A stretch of 64,000 nucleotides of DNA, taken from positions 120,313,001 to 120,377,000 of the forward strand of contig JAZBRS010000029.1 in the NCBI GenBank assembly GCA_037176725.1. The letters run 5' to 3'. Positions 32,513 to 40,959 of this stretch are shown here, piece by piece. The stretch's first letter is position 1, and every line of letters starts with the position of its first letter. Origin of the DNA: Posidonia oceanica. Lineage: Eukaryota; Streptophyta; Magnoliopsida; Alismatales; Posidoniaceae. The position numbers were made by a program, and so were the translations under genes. The notes beneath the pieces were generated by a model. The model was not told the DNA's origin. It did no database searches and saw only the letters and a program-made list of their open reading frames with translations.

Positions 32513-33492
32513 GATAAGGTGACGGGCTTATCGTCCGGATAGTTTACGGTCCTATCAACCGGGAGCGATAGTTTACGGTCCTGTCAACCGGAGCAGTTGT
32601 GAGTGATAGTTACTGGATATCAGCCGTATAACATGGTTGTGGGTGATAGTTTAGGAGTATCAGCCTAACGACAGTTTACGGTCCTGTCAACCGGTGGATA
32701 GTTTACAGACCTATCAACTGGAGGATAGTTTACAGTCCTATCAACTGGAAACCCACAAACCATGAGTGATAGTTACTGGATATCAGCCGTATAACGCAAT
32801 GCCGGATAGTTTACAGTCTATCATCTGGAACGACAGTTTACGGTCCTGTCAACCGGCGGATAGTTTACAGTCCTATCAACTGGTGGATAGTTTACAGTCC
32901 TATCAACTGGAAACAGCATTGCGAGGGACAGTTACTGGATGTCAGCCGTATAACATCATTGCGCGTGGTAGTTTACAGTCCTACCAACTGGTGGATAGTT
33001 TACAGACCTATCAACTGGAGCGATAGTTTACGGTCCTGTCAACCGGCGGATAGTTTACAGACCTATCAACTGGAAACACGCGATGATGAGGGATAGTTAC
33101 TGGATATCAGCCGTATAATGCAATTGCGGGATAGTTTACAGTCTATCATCTGGAACGACAGTTTACGGTCCTGTCAACCGGCGGATAGTTTACAGTCCTA
33201 TCAACTGGAGGATAGTTTACAGTCCTATCAACTGGAAACCGCAATTGCAAGGGACAGTTACTGGATGTCAGCCGTATAACACAACTGCGGGCCAACCATG
33301 GATCGGCCAGAAGATAGTTTAGGTTATCAGCCTGAGAGTGATTGATTGTTGATAGTTTCGGATATCAGCCTAGCACGAGTTTGATAGATTGATTGATAGT
33401 TTCGGATATCAGCCTAGCACGAGTGATTGATTGATTGATAAGAGGGGGCAAGATCATGATGAGAATGATAAGATGTCGGACTTATCGGCCGG
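32513..33492 (-). repeat. Array of about 28 short repeats with interleaved (pseudoknot-type) arms
   Basis: Units of about 25 bases start at 32513, 32538, 32567, 32605, 32645, 32670, 32697, 32724, 32768, 32815, 32832, 32859, 32886, 32927, 32967, 32994, 33022, 33049, 33092, 33130, 33157, 33184, 33211, 33253, 33313, 33351, 33395 and 33467. In the common unit GATAG pairs with CTATC and CAGT with ACTG, and the two pairs interleave. Other units change both arms together: GACAG/CTGTC, GGTAG/CTACC, GATAAG/CTTATC; CGGT/ACCG, TTAGG/CCTAA. In the element's sense RNA the loops would be 1-2, about 1 and about 4 bases, a feasible H-type pseudoknot. It lies between the last ORF and the polypurine tract. Function unknown. 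Confidence 0.8.
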
Positions 33493-33976
33493 CAAAGAGG
33501 GGATGAGGTAGTGATGAGAAATTAAGCTAAAGAGGGGGGTGAGATCATGATGAGAAATTAAGCTAAAGAGGGGAATGAGATCATGATGAGAAATTAAGCT
33601 AAAGAGGGGATGAGATCATGATGAGAAATTAAGCTAAAGAGGGGATGAGATTATGATGAGAAATTAAGCTAAAGAGGGGATGAGATCATGATGAGAAATT
33701 AAGCTAAAGAGGGGATGAGATCATGATGAGAAGTTAAGCTAAAGAGGGGATGAGATCATGATGAGAAGTTAAGCTAAAGAGGGGATGAGATCATGATGAG
33801 AAGTTAAGCTAAAGAGGGGATGAGATCATGATGAGAAGTTAAGCTAAAGAGGGGATGAGATCATGATGAGAAGTTAAGCTAAAGAGGGGATGAGATCATG
33901 ATGAGAAATTAAGCTAAAGAGGGGATGAGATCATGATGAGAAGTTAAGCTAAAGAGGGGATGAGATCATGATGAGA
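33493..33976. repeat. 35-bp tandem array, about 13 copies
   Basis: GATGAGATCATGATGAGAAA followed by TTAAGCTAAAGAGGG recurs every 35 bp with very few changes (mainly GAAATT versus GAAGTT), so the array is young. Pseudoknot-type units bracket it at 33467 and 33979. Confidence 0.9.
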
Positions 33977-34201
33977 ATGATAAGATATCGGACTTATCGG
34001 CCGGCAAAGAAGGGGTAAGGGAATGATGAGAAGAAACCATCCCTATGACGCCAGGAACGTCATAGGGGAAAGGGGGAGAGAATGATACCGTGGGGCGATC
34101 AAAAGATGCCCCTGGTGTCGGGATGACACCAGGGGTTGGCCAGCGCGTCCATGGCATCGAAAGCAGGGAGTGATGACAAGAGTGTCGTGCTTGTCAGACG
34201 A
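33977..34201 (-). other. Cluster of strong hairpins and two more interleaved units
   Basis: GATAAG/CTTATC with CGG/CCG at 33979-34004. A 10-bp stem CCCTATGACG/CGTCATAGGG lies near 34043-34069, and an 11-bp stem CCCCTGGTGTC/GACACCAGGGG near 34109-34136. A unit at 34175-34201 has GACAAG/CTTGTC interleaved with TCGT/ACGA, a completely different sequence with the same layout as the main array. Confidence 0.65.
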
Positions 34202-34960
34202 GTAGTTTGGGGTACCAGCCCGCAAGGGATTCAGCTGAGGGCGATCAGCTGGGGACTCAACCGGGGTGACCAGCCGAGAAGAGCGTTAGGTTGACGGACC
34301 TTTCGCCGAGCAGTTTGGGGTGCCAGCCCGCAGAGATAAGGATCCAGCTGGGGCGACCAACTGGGGACTCGGCTGGGGTGACCAGCCGAGAAAAGTGTCA
34401 GGTTGACAGACCTTTCGCCGAGCAGTTTGGGGTGCCAGCCCGCAAGGGATAAGGATCCAGCTGGGGCGACCAACTGGGGACTCGGCTGGGGTGACCAGCC
34501 GAGAAAAGTGTCAGGTTGACAGACCTTTCGCCGAGCAGTTTGGGGTGCCAGCCCGCAAGGGATAAGGATCCAGCTGGGGCGACCAACTGGGGACTCAGCT
34601 GGGGATGATCAGCTGGGGACTCAGCTGGGGATGATCAGCTGGGGATGATACCATCGGGCGACCAAAAGATGCCCCTGGTATCAGGATGATACGAGGGGAT
34701 GGTCGGTACGCTCCTGGCATCAGGATGCAAGGACAGGTAGGCGAGTGGATGGATGATAGGTTGACGGACCTTTCGCCGAGCAGTTTGGGGTGCCAGCCCG
34801 CGAGGGACTCAGCTGAGGATGAACAGCTGAGGAGGATAACAGGTTGACGGACCTTTCGCCGGGCAGTTTGGGGTGCCAGCCCGTAGAGGATGGTGGTCCA
34901 GCTGGGGCGACCAACTGGGGATGCCGGACGGCGGAGCTGAGTGTCGTGGGCCTGCAGATG
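34202..34960 (-). repeat. About 113-bp tandem repeats with hairpin and interleaved arms
   Basis: The block running from AGGTTGACGGACCTTTCGCC through CAGTTTGGGGTGCCAGCCCG to CGGCTGGGGTGACCAGCCG recurs near 34288, 34400, 34513, 34758 and 34841 with partial copies between. AGGT/ACCT interleaves with CGG/CCG, GCA/TGC interleaves with GGG/CCC, and TCGGCTGG/CCAGCCGA forms a plain stem. Minus-strand frames across it follow the repeat and are not taken as genes. Confidence 0.75.
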
Positions 34961-35194
34961 CTCTGGGCTTCGGATTGGGTGCTGAGGACTTTGCCGCGTT
35001 GGGATGTCTGCAAGTCTGATTAGAGGGCCCAAGATAATGATGATGATGATATGCAATGCAGGAAAGAGTCTTGACGTGCAAGCAGAAAGCAGAAACAGTT
35101 TTTCCATTGATAAAGCTTGGTGAGTACAATGCCTGTGGCAGGCCAGAAATGTACAGCACAACAAAAAAAGACCTCATGATGATCGCACAAGGGC

Positions 35195-36532
35195 CTAGTC
35201 AACCCGGGCCTTCTTCGGCTGCCTGGAGTCGGGGAACAAGGGGCCGCCTGGCGAGACTTCAGTGATTGGCCAGAGCTGTCGGACTTCCACTTCATAATCA
35301 GAAGTGCATCCAGTACCTCTCACGGCTGCAACGTCTGTAGATTGGACCCCATGCTGCATCAGACTAGCAAGCTTCTTGGTTGGGGCAGTGGTGCTGAGAG
35401 GATAAGTCTGTAGAAGCTCGGGCGCTGTACTGTCGATGAAGGCGCCCTGCTGGAAGCCGAACTGGCGCATGACCCTGATTGGATGGTACTCTACGCCTAC
35501 TGTGAAGCCTGGAAGAATGATCAGCCGCGTGTCACGCGCACTGAAGAAGATTGTGAAGGGCTCTGCTGCAGAGGGAATGATACGCCAGGTCACAGCGTCG
35601 TCAGTCAACGCTGACAGCCTCTCGTACTCTTCTTTGACGCTCTTGTCTGTTCTGGTACAGGCGCTACTGCAGTAGGCTTCGAAGGCGTGCACTTGAGGGC
35701 GCAGGAAGTCCATTTCTAAGTACGCGATCAGCCAGACTTGTATAAGTGCTCCGCAACCGTGGAAGTGGCGGCAGCGATGAGAAATGCGGTCCAGCCCGCG
35801 ATAAGTCTCTGCCAAGACAACTGGTGCCAGGTCTATATGCTGGGTCACCACAGCTAGTGCAATCTCTGCAACTTCGATGGCCACTGTCAATCGGCCATGA
35901 GTAAAGATTAGTTCGCCCAGAAAGCGGATGACGAATCCTCGGAGCCACAGCTCATCTCCGAGGTCAGCACGCTTGTTCAAGATATCATCAAAGTGTGCAA
36001 GGCGAAGCATAGGCTCTTGTCCACTGGTGCAGATTAGCTTTTGTTGGCAGGCTTGAGTGGAGAGTCCAGTCAGCTGGTTCAGGACTCGGAGATATCCGTC
36101 GCGCCTCATGAAGACAGGCGGCCCCAAGATCTTTGAAAAGCCGCAGATCCGACGCACCTCTTCCAGTGTAGGTGTCAGTTCGGTCTTGTTGAAGCGGAAG
36201 ACATGATGTGCCGGCTTCCAGAACCTCGCGGCGGCACACAGAAGGTGGCGGCTGACCTCCACATCAACGGCCTTTAGCAGCTTAGTTGGTATGCCCCACA
36301 GGCGCAACTTTTCACAGTCTTGTAGAGTGAGCCTGCTGATCCATTCTCGCAGGGTTTCCGAGCAGTGTGCGGGAGTCAACAGAGTAGGAAAACCCATTGC
36401 ACTGGTTGCAGAAGACAGGCTGATTGCTGCAAGGCTTGAGGTACCTGCTATCAATAAACAGTCAGATCTCGCAGGCATATAATCTTTGACAACAAACAGA
36501 AGCTGAGACTGAAAGTGTAGTTCCATATGCAT
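35195..36532 (-). CDS. Third ORF of element C: plant mobile domain / DUF7745-like protein
   Basis: An intact 445-codon frame on the element's own strand, between pol and the structured 3' UTR. The start is ATG at 36530-36532; the region with similarity begins at a later ATG (MGFPTLLTP, residue about 46). Residues about 85-115 (AARFWKP...HHVFRFNKTELTPTLEEV) have the pattern of plant mobile domain proteins, where a W/F-x-P...F-x(F/L) strand and a TLE(D/E)V helix are typical. It ends KKARVD. Extra ORFs beside gag-pol are known in Tat elements; their role is unclear. The plus-strand remnant at 57547-58821 is a homologue along the whole length and has an intron where this ORF has none. Family assignment rests on pattern only. 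Confidence 0.7.
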   Translation of the reverse strand: MHMELHFQSQLLFVVKDYMPARSDCLLIAGTSSLAAISLSSATSAMGFPTLLTPAHCSETLREWISRLTLQDCEKLRLWGIPTKLLKAVDVEVSRHLLCAAARFWKPAHHVFRFNKTELTPTLEEVRRICGFSKILGPPVFMRRDGYLRVLNQLTGLSTQACQQKLICTSGQEPMLRLAHFDDILNKRADLGDELWLRGFVIRFLGELIFTHGRLTVAIEVAEIALAVVTQHIDLAPVVLAETYRGLDRISHRCRHFHGCGALIQVWLIAYLEMDFLRPQVHAFEAYCSSACTRTDKSVKEEYERLSALTDDAVTWRIIPSAAEPFTIFFSARDTRLIILPGFTVGVEYHPIRVMRQFGFQQGAFIDSTAPELLQTYPLSTTAPTKKLASLMQHGVQSTDVAAVRGTGCTSDYEVEVRQLWPITEVSPGGPLFPDSRQPKKARVD

Positions 36533-37944
36533 TCAGCAGTTGACAACAGAACACAGCAGTTAAGCATAAGTGAATAAAGGGAATTGGCAGCAGTCCGGTG
36601 AATGCAGGGGCGAGGACCGGCAGATGATGTGGACTGGCGCAGCTTGAGTGTCGCCGATGTGCCTCTGCTGGGGAAGAGTACTGTCTCAGGGCCTGAGCGC
36701 GTTGCAGAGCGGAGGGATTGGCGGAAGGGGAAAGGAAAGAAGGAAGATGCATGAGTGCAAGATGCTAGTGATATGCTTATGTGGATGAATATTATTGGAT
36801 GACTAAGTGTGTTTGAATGGATGGATATGCCTGGGTGGATGCCTGAGTGCCCTCAGCGTACGGAGTGCTTTGGTGCCTGCTGCAGAGGAAGGGAGTGGCC
36901 CTTGACTCACTGGGCCCTACTTAGACTCTTGGCTTATTGGTGGCGCTCCGGAACAGGTCGTTGGCACTATACAGGTGGTGATGTGGTGAGGACAGGCTAC
37001 TGGCTGCACTCTCAGGATCTACACCTATTCTTTCAGCTCTCTCTCTTTTTTGAAAGGTTTCTCCCTCATAGGTATGCAGTCTTTCTCTGCCCCTAGATGG
37101 GAGAAGGTATGTGTTTGCTCTTGGGAGGATGTGGTAGACCCCTTTTTCAGGCTTGACATGTTGGGGATCTCTTAGTAAAGTATGGGGGATAACGGTGCCT
37201 GTGTTTTTTGGGCTACCTTTGCCCTTTTTCTTCTTCTCTCTTTTTTTGTTTGTTTTGCTTGCTTTTCTCCTTTTTTTTTTGTTTGTTTTTTTTTTGTCTT
37301 TGTTTTTGTTCGACCTCTTTTTTTCTCCTTTTTTTTTTTTGCTTGATCTTTTCCTCTCTTTTTTTTTCAGGCTTTTGCTATCCCCATTCTGGTGGCAAAA
37401 GAAGGGTGCTTGAAATGTAATGGATTCAGGTTTTGGGTCTGCTGTGTGATGAGTAGAAGGAGCAGGGTTAGACTGCACACCCCTATCTCTAGGGCCGGCT
37501 TCTGTCTTCGTCTTCTGTTCCTTGGAGGTGCCCAAACCTAGATGTCTATTCTCACTTTTCTTTTTTAAGCTCACAACCTAACATTTTTTCTCCCTCAGAG
37601 GTGTATGTCCTTGTGAGATTGGGCAGTTCGCCTGTCCTAATTGGTGGTGGCTCCCTCACTTGCTAAGTTATCTAAGTAGTGCCGGGTGAGGCAGGGTGAC
37701 CCTTTCCAGAGCAGGCGAGCACTTCCGGTTGTCATCACCGGGCTCAAGATGCAATGCTTGAGAGAATGACGATGATGATTTGACTAGGGATGCAAGAGTT
37801 GAAAGGATGATGATGATTTGAAACAGAGAGTCGCAAGAGTTGAAAGAATGACGATCATGATTTGAAAGGAGATGAATCAAGAAGGCGAGAATGAAAATGC
37901 AAGTGTAGGTGGGAGAAGGGCATCTGCAACGGGGCCGCTTTCGG
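36533..37944 (-). other. Spacer between pol and the third ORF, with a long internal purine tract
   Basis: From 37215 to 37372 the plus strand is almost pure pyrimidine (runs of T with C and single G), so the sense strand is an internal polypurine tract of about 150 bases. A Lys-rich minus frame of 217 codons (36921-37574) passes through it and owes its composition to the tract. The rest, including GAAAGGATGATGATGATTTG-like repeats at 37780-37870, shows no gene. Confidence 0.5.
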
Positions 37945-38040
37945 CTACTGATAGTACTTCTTCAGATAGCAGAGGTTGACGGGTTCAGACTGCTCGACCT
38001 GGTCCATATCTTCAAGGGTTACAGCGCCTCCCGAAAAGAT

Positions 38041-40959
38041 CTACTTGACCACAAAGGGGCCACGCCAATTGGGTCGGAATTTCCCTCGACCGTCCGGTAA
38101 GTGAATGGCGCGCAAGACAAGGTCCCCTGGCTGGAAGCTTCTGGGCTGGACCTTCTTCAAGAATGCTCTGGCCATCCGCTTCTGATAGCAGTGAGCGTTG
38201 TGCATGGCTTGCAATCTGCGCTCATCAATCAAGTTCAGTTGGATGCAGCGGTCTTCGACCCATTCTGCTTCTTCCAACTCAGCTTCCCGCAGGATCCGCA
38301 AAGAGGGGATCTCCACTTCAACAGGTAACACCGCTTCCATGCCGTACACCAGAGAGTACGGGGTGGCTCCTGTAGAGGTCCGGATTGATGTCCTGTACGC
38401 CCAGAGCGCGTACGGGAGCTTGTCGTGCCAATCCTTGTGGATTTCTGCCATTTTCTTCAGAATCTTGACAATGTTCTTGTTTGCAGACTCCACTGCTCTG
38501 TTCATCTGAGGCCGATAAGGCGAGGATCGATGGTGCTTGATTCTGAGACTTTGCAGGTATTCTTCGATCCTTTTGGCAATGAAGTTTGAGCCGTTATCAG
38601 AGATGACAGAGTACGGGACCCCATATCGGGCAACAATATTGTTTCTGATAAATTTTTCTGTTGCCGCGGCGGTGACTGTCTTGTAAGAGGCTGCTTCCAC
38701 CCACTTGGTAAAGTAATCGATCGCTACCAGAATGTAACGATTACCATTTGAAGCAGCAGGGTGGATGGCGCCAATGACATCGATCCCCCAGGTGGAGAAA
38801 GGCCATGGCGAAGACATGTTGTGCAGCTGATGTGGAGGGGCCTTGATGAAGTTTCCATGAATTTGACAGTTGTGGCACCTACGCACGAACCGGCAGCAGT
38901 CGGCTTCCATGGTCTGCCAGAAATAACCTTGCAGCATGATCTTCTTGGCTAGGAGAACGCCGTTCATGTGCGGGCCACAGGTCCCCACATGCACTTGAAG
39001 CATCAGCGTGTCAGCCTCTGATTTGTTCAGGCAGCGCAGTAGCATCTGATTGTATGACCTTCTGTACAGCTGCCCGGCCCCTAACACATACTTTGACGCC
39101 AGACGCGCCAAAGTTCTCTTGTCTGCTGCCGTGGTATCAGGAGGAAAGTTACCAGACTCCAGGAAAGATTTTATGTCTTGATACCAGGGCTGCCCCTCTG
39201 CGGGATCCGCTTCTTCTATGCTCATGCAGTATGCAGGCTGCTCAATGCGGGTGACTGCTACATCCACAGTGCTGTCTTCAGAAATGGTGAGCCAGGATGC
39301 CAGAGTTGCTAGTGCGTCTGCATACGCGTTCTTTGCTCTGTTCAGGTATGTGAAGCGGATGCTCTTGAATTCTTCCATCAACCTCAGCAGGTGTTCGTGA
39401 TACGGCACAAGCTTGGGATCTTTTGTCTTCCATTCGCCGTTCACTTGAGAAATCACCAACATGGCATCGCCGTGCACATGCAGCTTCTGCGCCTCATGCT
39501 CGAGGGCGACTTTCAACCCCAGGATGCACGCTTCGTACTCTGCTTCGTTGTTCGTGCAGGTGAAAGTCAGCTTCCTCGCGAAAGGAGTCGTCTGTCCTTG
39601 GGGCGTAGTTAGCACTGCGCCTACGCCTCGACCCTTCTTGTTGACTGCACCATCAAAGTAGAGCTGCCATTCCTCTGCTTCTTCAGGATTTTTCTGCTCA
39701 GAGTCCTCCATTGCAAAGAGAATGTCTTCATCAGGGAACTGCGTCTGGAGGGGTTGGTATTCAGGCAGAGGGAGGTCAGCAAGATGGTCTGCCATTGCTT
39801 GACCCTTCATGGATTTCTGTGTGACGAAGGTGATGTCGTACTGAGACAATAACACCTGCCACTTGGCACATCTGCCCACCATGGCCGGCTTCTGGAAGAG
39901 GAATTTGATAGGATCATGCCGGCATAAGAGCTGTACTGGGTATGCCATCCTGTAGTGTCTCAGCTTCTGTGCAGCCCAGACAAGTGACAAGCAAGTCTTC
40001 TCTAGTGTTGTGTACCTGGCTTCGCATTCATTAAATTTCTTGCTCAGGTAGTAGATGGCGCGCTCCTTCCTACCAGATTCGTCATGTTGGCCCAAGACGG
40101 CGCCCATGGAATGCTGCGTGGTAGAAAGGTAGAGAAGTAAAGGTCTCCTCGGCGTAGGCGGGACTAGGACAGGAGGCTTGATCAACAGCTGCTTGATCTT
40201 GGCAAATGTAGCTTGACACTCCTCGCTCCAGTGAATCTGCGCATTCTTCCTCAAGAGCTTGAATATGGGTTCGCAGATGGGCGTAAGCTGTGCGATGAAG
40301 CGACTGATAAATTGTAAACGCCCAAGCAAACTTCTGACTTCTTTTTCAGTTCTAGGGGGTGGCATGTCCACGATGGCTTGTGCTTTCAACGGGTCCACCT
40401 CAATCCCCCTTTGGCTAACAATGTAGCCGAGCAATTTGCCAGAAGACACCCCGAATACGCACTTCTTGGGATTCAGGCGCAGCTTGTACTTCCGTAGACG
40501 GTCAAAGAGCTTTCTGAGACAGGCAAGATGATCCTCGGGCTCTTTGGTTTTGGCGATCATATCGTCTACATAGACCTCCACTTCTTGGTGCATGAGGTCG
40601 TGGAATAGCGCAGTCATGGCCCTCTGATAGGTTGCACCAGCATTCTTCAGGCCGAATGGCATGACTTGGTAGCAGAAGACTCCCCAAGGGGTGATAAATG
40701 AAGTCTTTTCCATGTCCTCTTCTGCCATTTTGATCTGATTGTATCCAGAAAAGCCGTCCATGAAGGAGAGCATTTTATGGCCCGCTGTATTGTCGACTAG
40801 GACGTCAATGTGGGGCAATGGAAAGTCGTCCTTGGGACTTGCCTTGTTCAGGTCCCTGTAGTCGATGCAGATCCGGATTCGGCCATCTTTCTTGGGCACT
40901 GGTACAATATTTGCCAGCCATTCAGGATAAAGAACGACCTTCAGAAAGTTGACTCCAAG
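38041..40959 (-). CDS. pol of element C: reverse transcriptase, two RNase H domains, integrase
   Basis: Same frame as gag-pro, after the TAG at 40960-40962. Reverse transcriptase has YVDDM at 40558-40572. The RNase H just after it has lost the usual first Asp (LYLSTTQHSMGAVL). A second RNase H (about 39290-39680) keeps all four acidic positions: YFDGA, NNEAEYEA, HGDAML and YADALA; this extra archaeal-type RNase H is a mark of the Tat lineage. Integrase has an H-H-C-C finger (HVGTCGPH, CHNC; 38865-39000) and the D,D,E triad at WGIDVIG (about 38785), SDNGSN (about 38595) and RAVESA (about 38490). A TAG at 38041-38043 ends it; the frame then runs on 31 codons to a TAG at 37945-37947, with the GGA...PVN...KKYY ending usual for plant gypsy pol. 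So this stop also looks premature. No chromodomain is seen. Confidence 0.93.
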   Translation of the reverse strand, partial: LGVNFLKVVLYPEWLANIVPVPKKDGRIRICIDYRDLNKASPKDDFPLPHIDVLVDNTAGHKMLSFMDGFSGYNQIKMAEEDMEKTSFITPWGVFCYQVMPFGLKNAGATYQRAMTALFHDLMHQEVEVYVDDMIAKTKEPEDHLACLRKLFDRLRKYKLRLNPKKCVFGVSSGKLLGYIVSQRGIEVDPLKAQAIVDMPPPRTEKEVRSLLGRLQFISRFIAQLTPICEPIFKLLRKNAQIHWSEECQATFAKIKQLLIKPPVLVPPTPRRPLLLYLSTTQHSMGAVLGQHDESGRKERAIYYLSKKFNECEARYTTLEKTCLSLVWAAQKLRHYRMAYPVQLLCRHDPIKFLFQKPAMVGRCAKWQVLLSQYDITFVTQKSMKGQAMADHLADLPLPEYQPLQTQFPDEDILFAMEDSEQKNPEEAEEWQLYFDGAVNKKGRGVGAVLTTPQGQTTPFARKLTFTCTNNEAEYEACILGLKVALEHEAQKLHVHGDAMLVISQVNGEWKTKDPKLVPYHEHLLRLMEEFKSIRFTYLNRAKNAYADALATLASWLTISEDSTVDVAVTRIEQPAYCMSIEEADPAEGQPWYQDIKSFLESGNFPPDTTAADKRTLARLASKYVLGAGQLYRRSYNQMLLRCLNKSEADTLMLQVHVGTCGPHMNGVLLAKKIMLQGYFWQTMEADCCRFVRRCHNCQIHGNFIKAPPHQLHNMSSPWPFSTWGIDVIGAIHPAASNGNRYILVAIDYFTKWVEAASYKTVTAAATEKFIRNNIVARYGVPYSVISDNGSNFIAKRIEEYLQSLRIKHHRSSPYRPQMNRAVESANKNIVKILKKMAEIHKDWHDKLPYALWAYRTSIRTSTGATPYSLVYGMEAVLPVEVEIPSLRILREAELEEAEWVEDRCIQLNLIDERRLQAMHNAHCYQKRMARAFLKKVQPRSFQPGDLVLRAIHLPDGRGKFRPNWRGPFVVK

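Noticed and set aside
36921..37574. 217-codon Lys-rich minus-strand frame
   Set aside because: Its composition comes from the purine tract; no domain and no support as a protein.
40899..40899. Separate start codon for pol
   Set aside because: The first codons after the TAG are in frame with gag, and the nominal start is a GTG inside a conserved reverse transcriptase motif; pol is part of one polyprotein.
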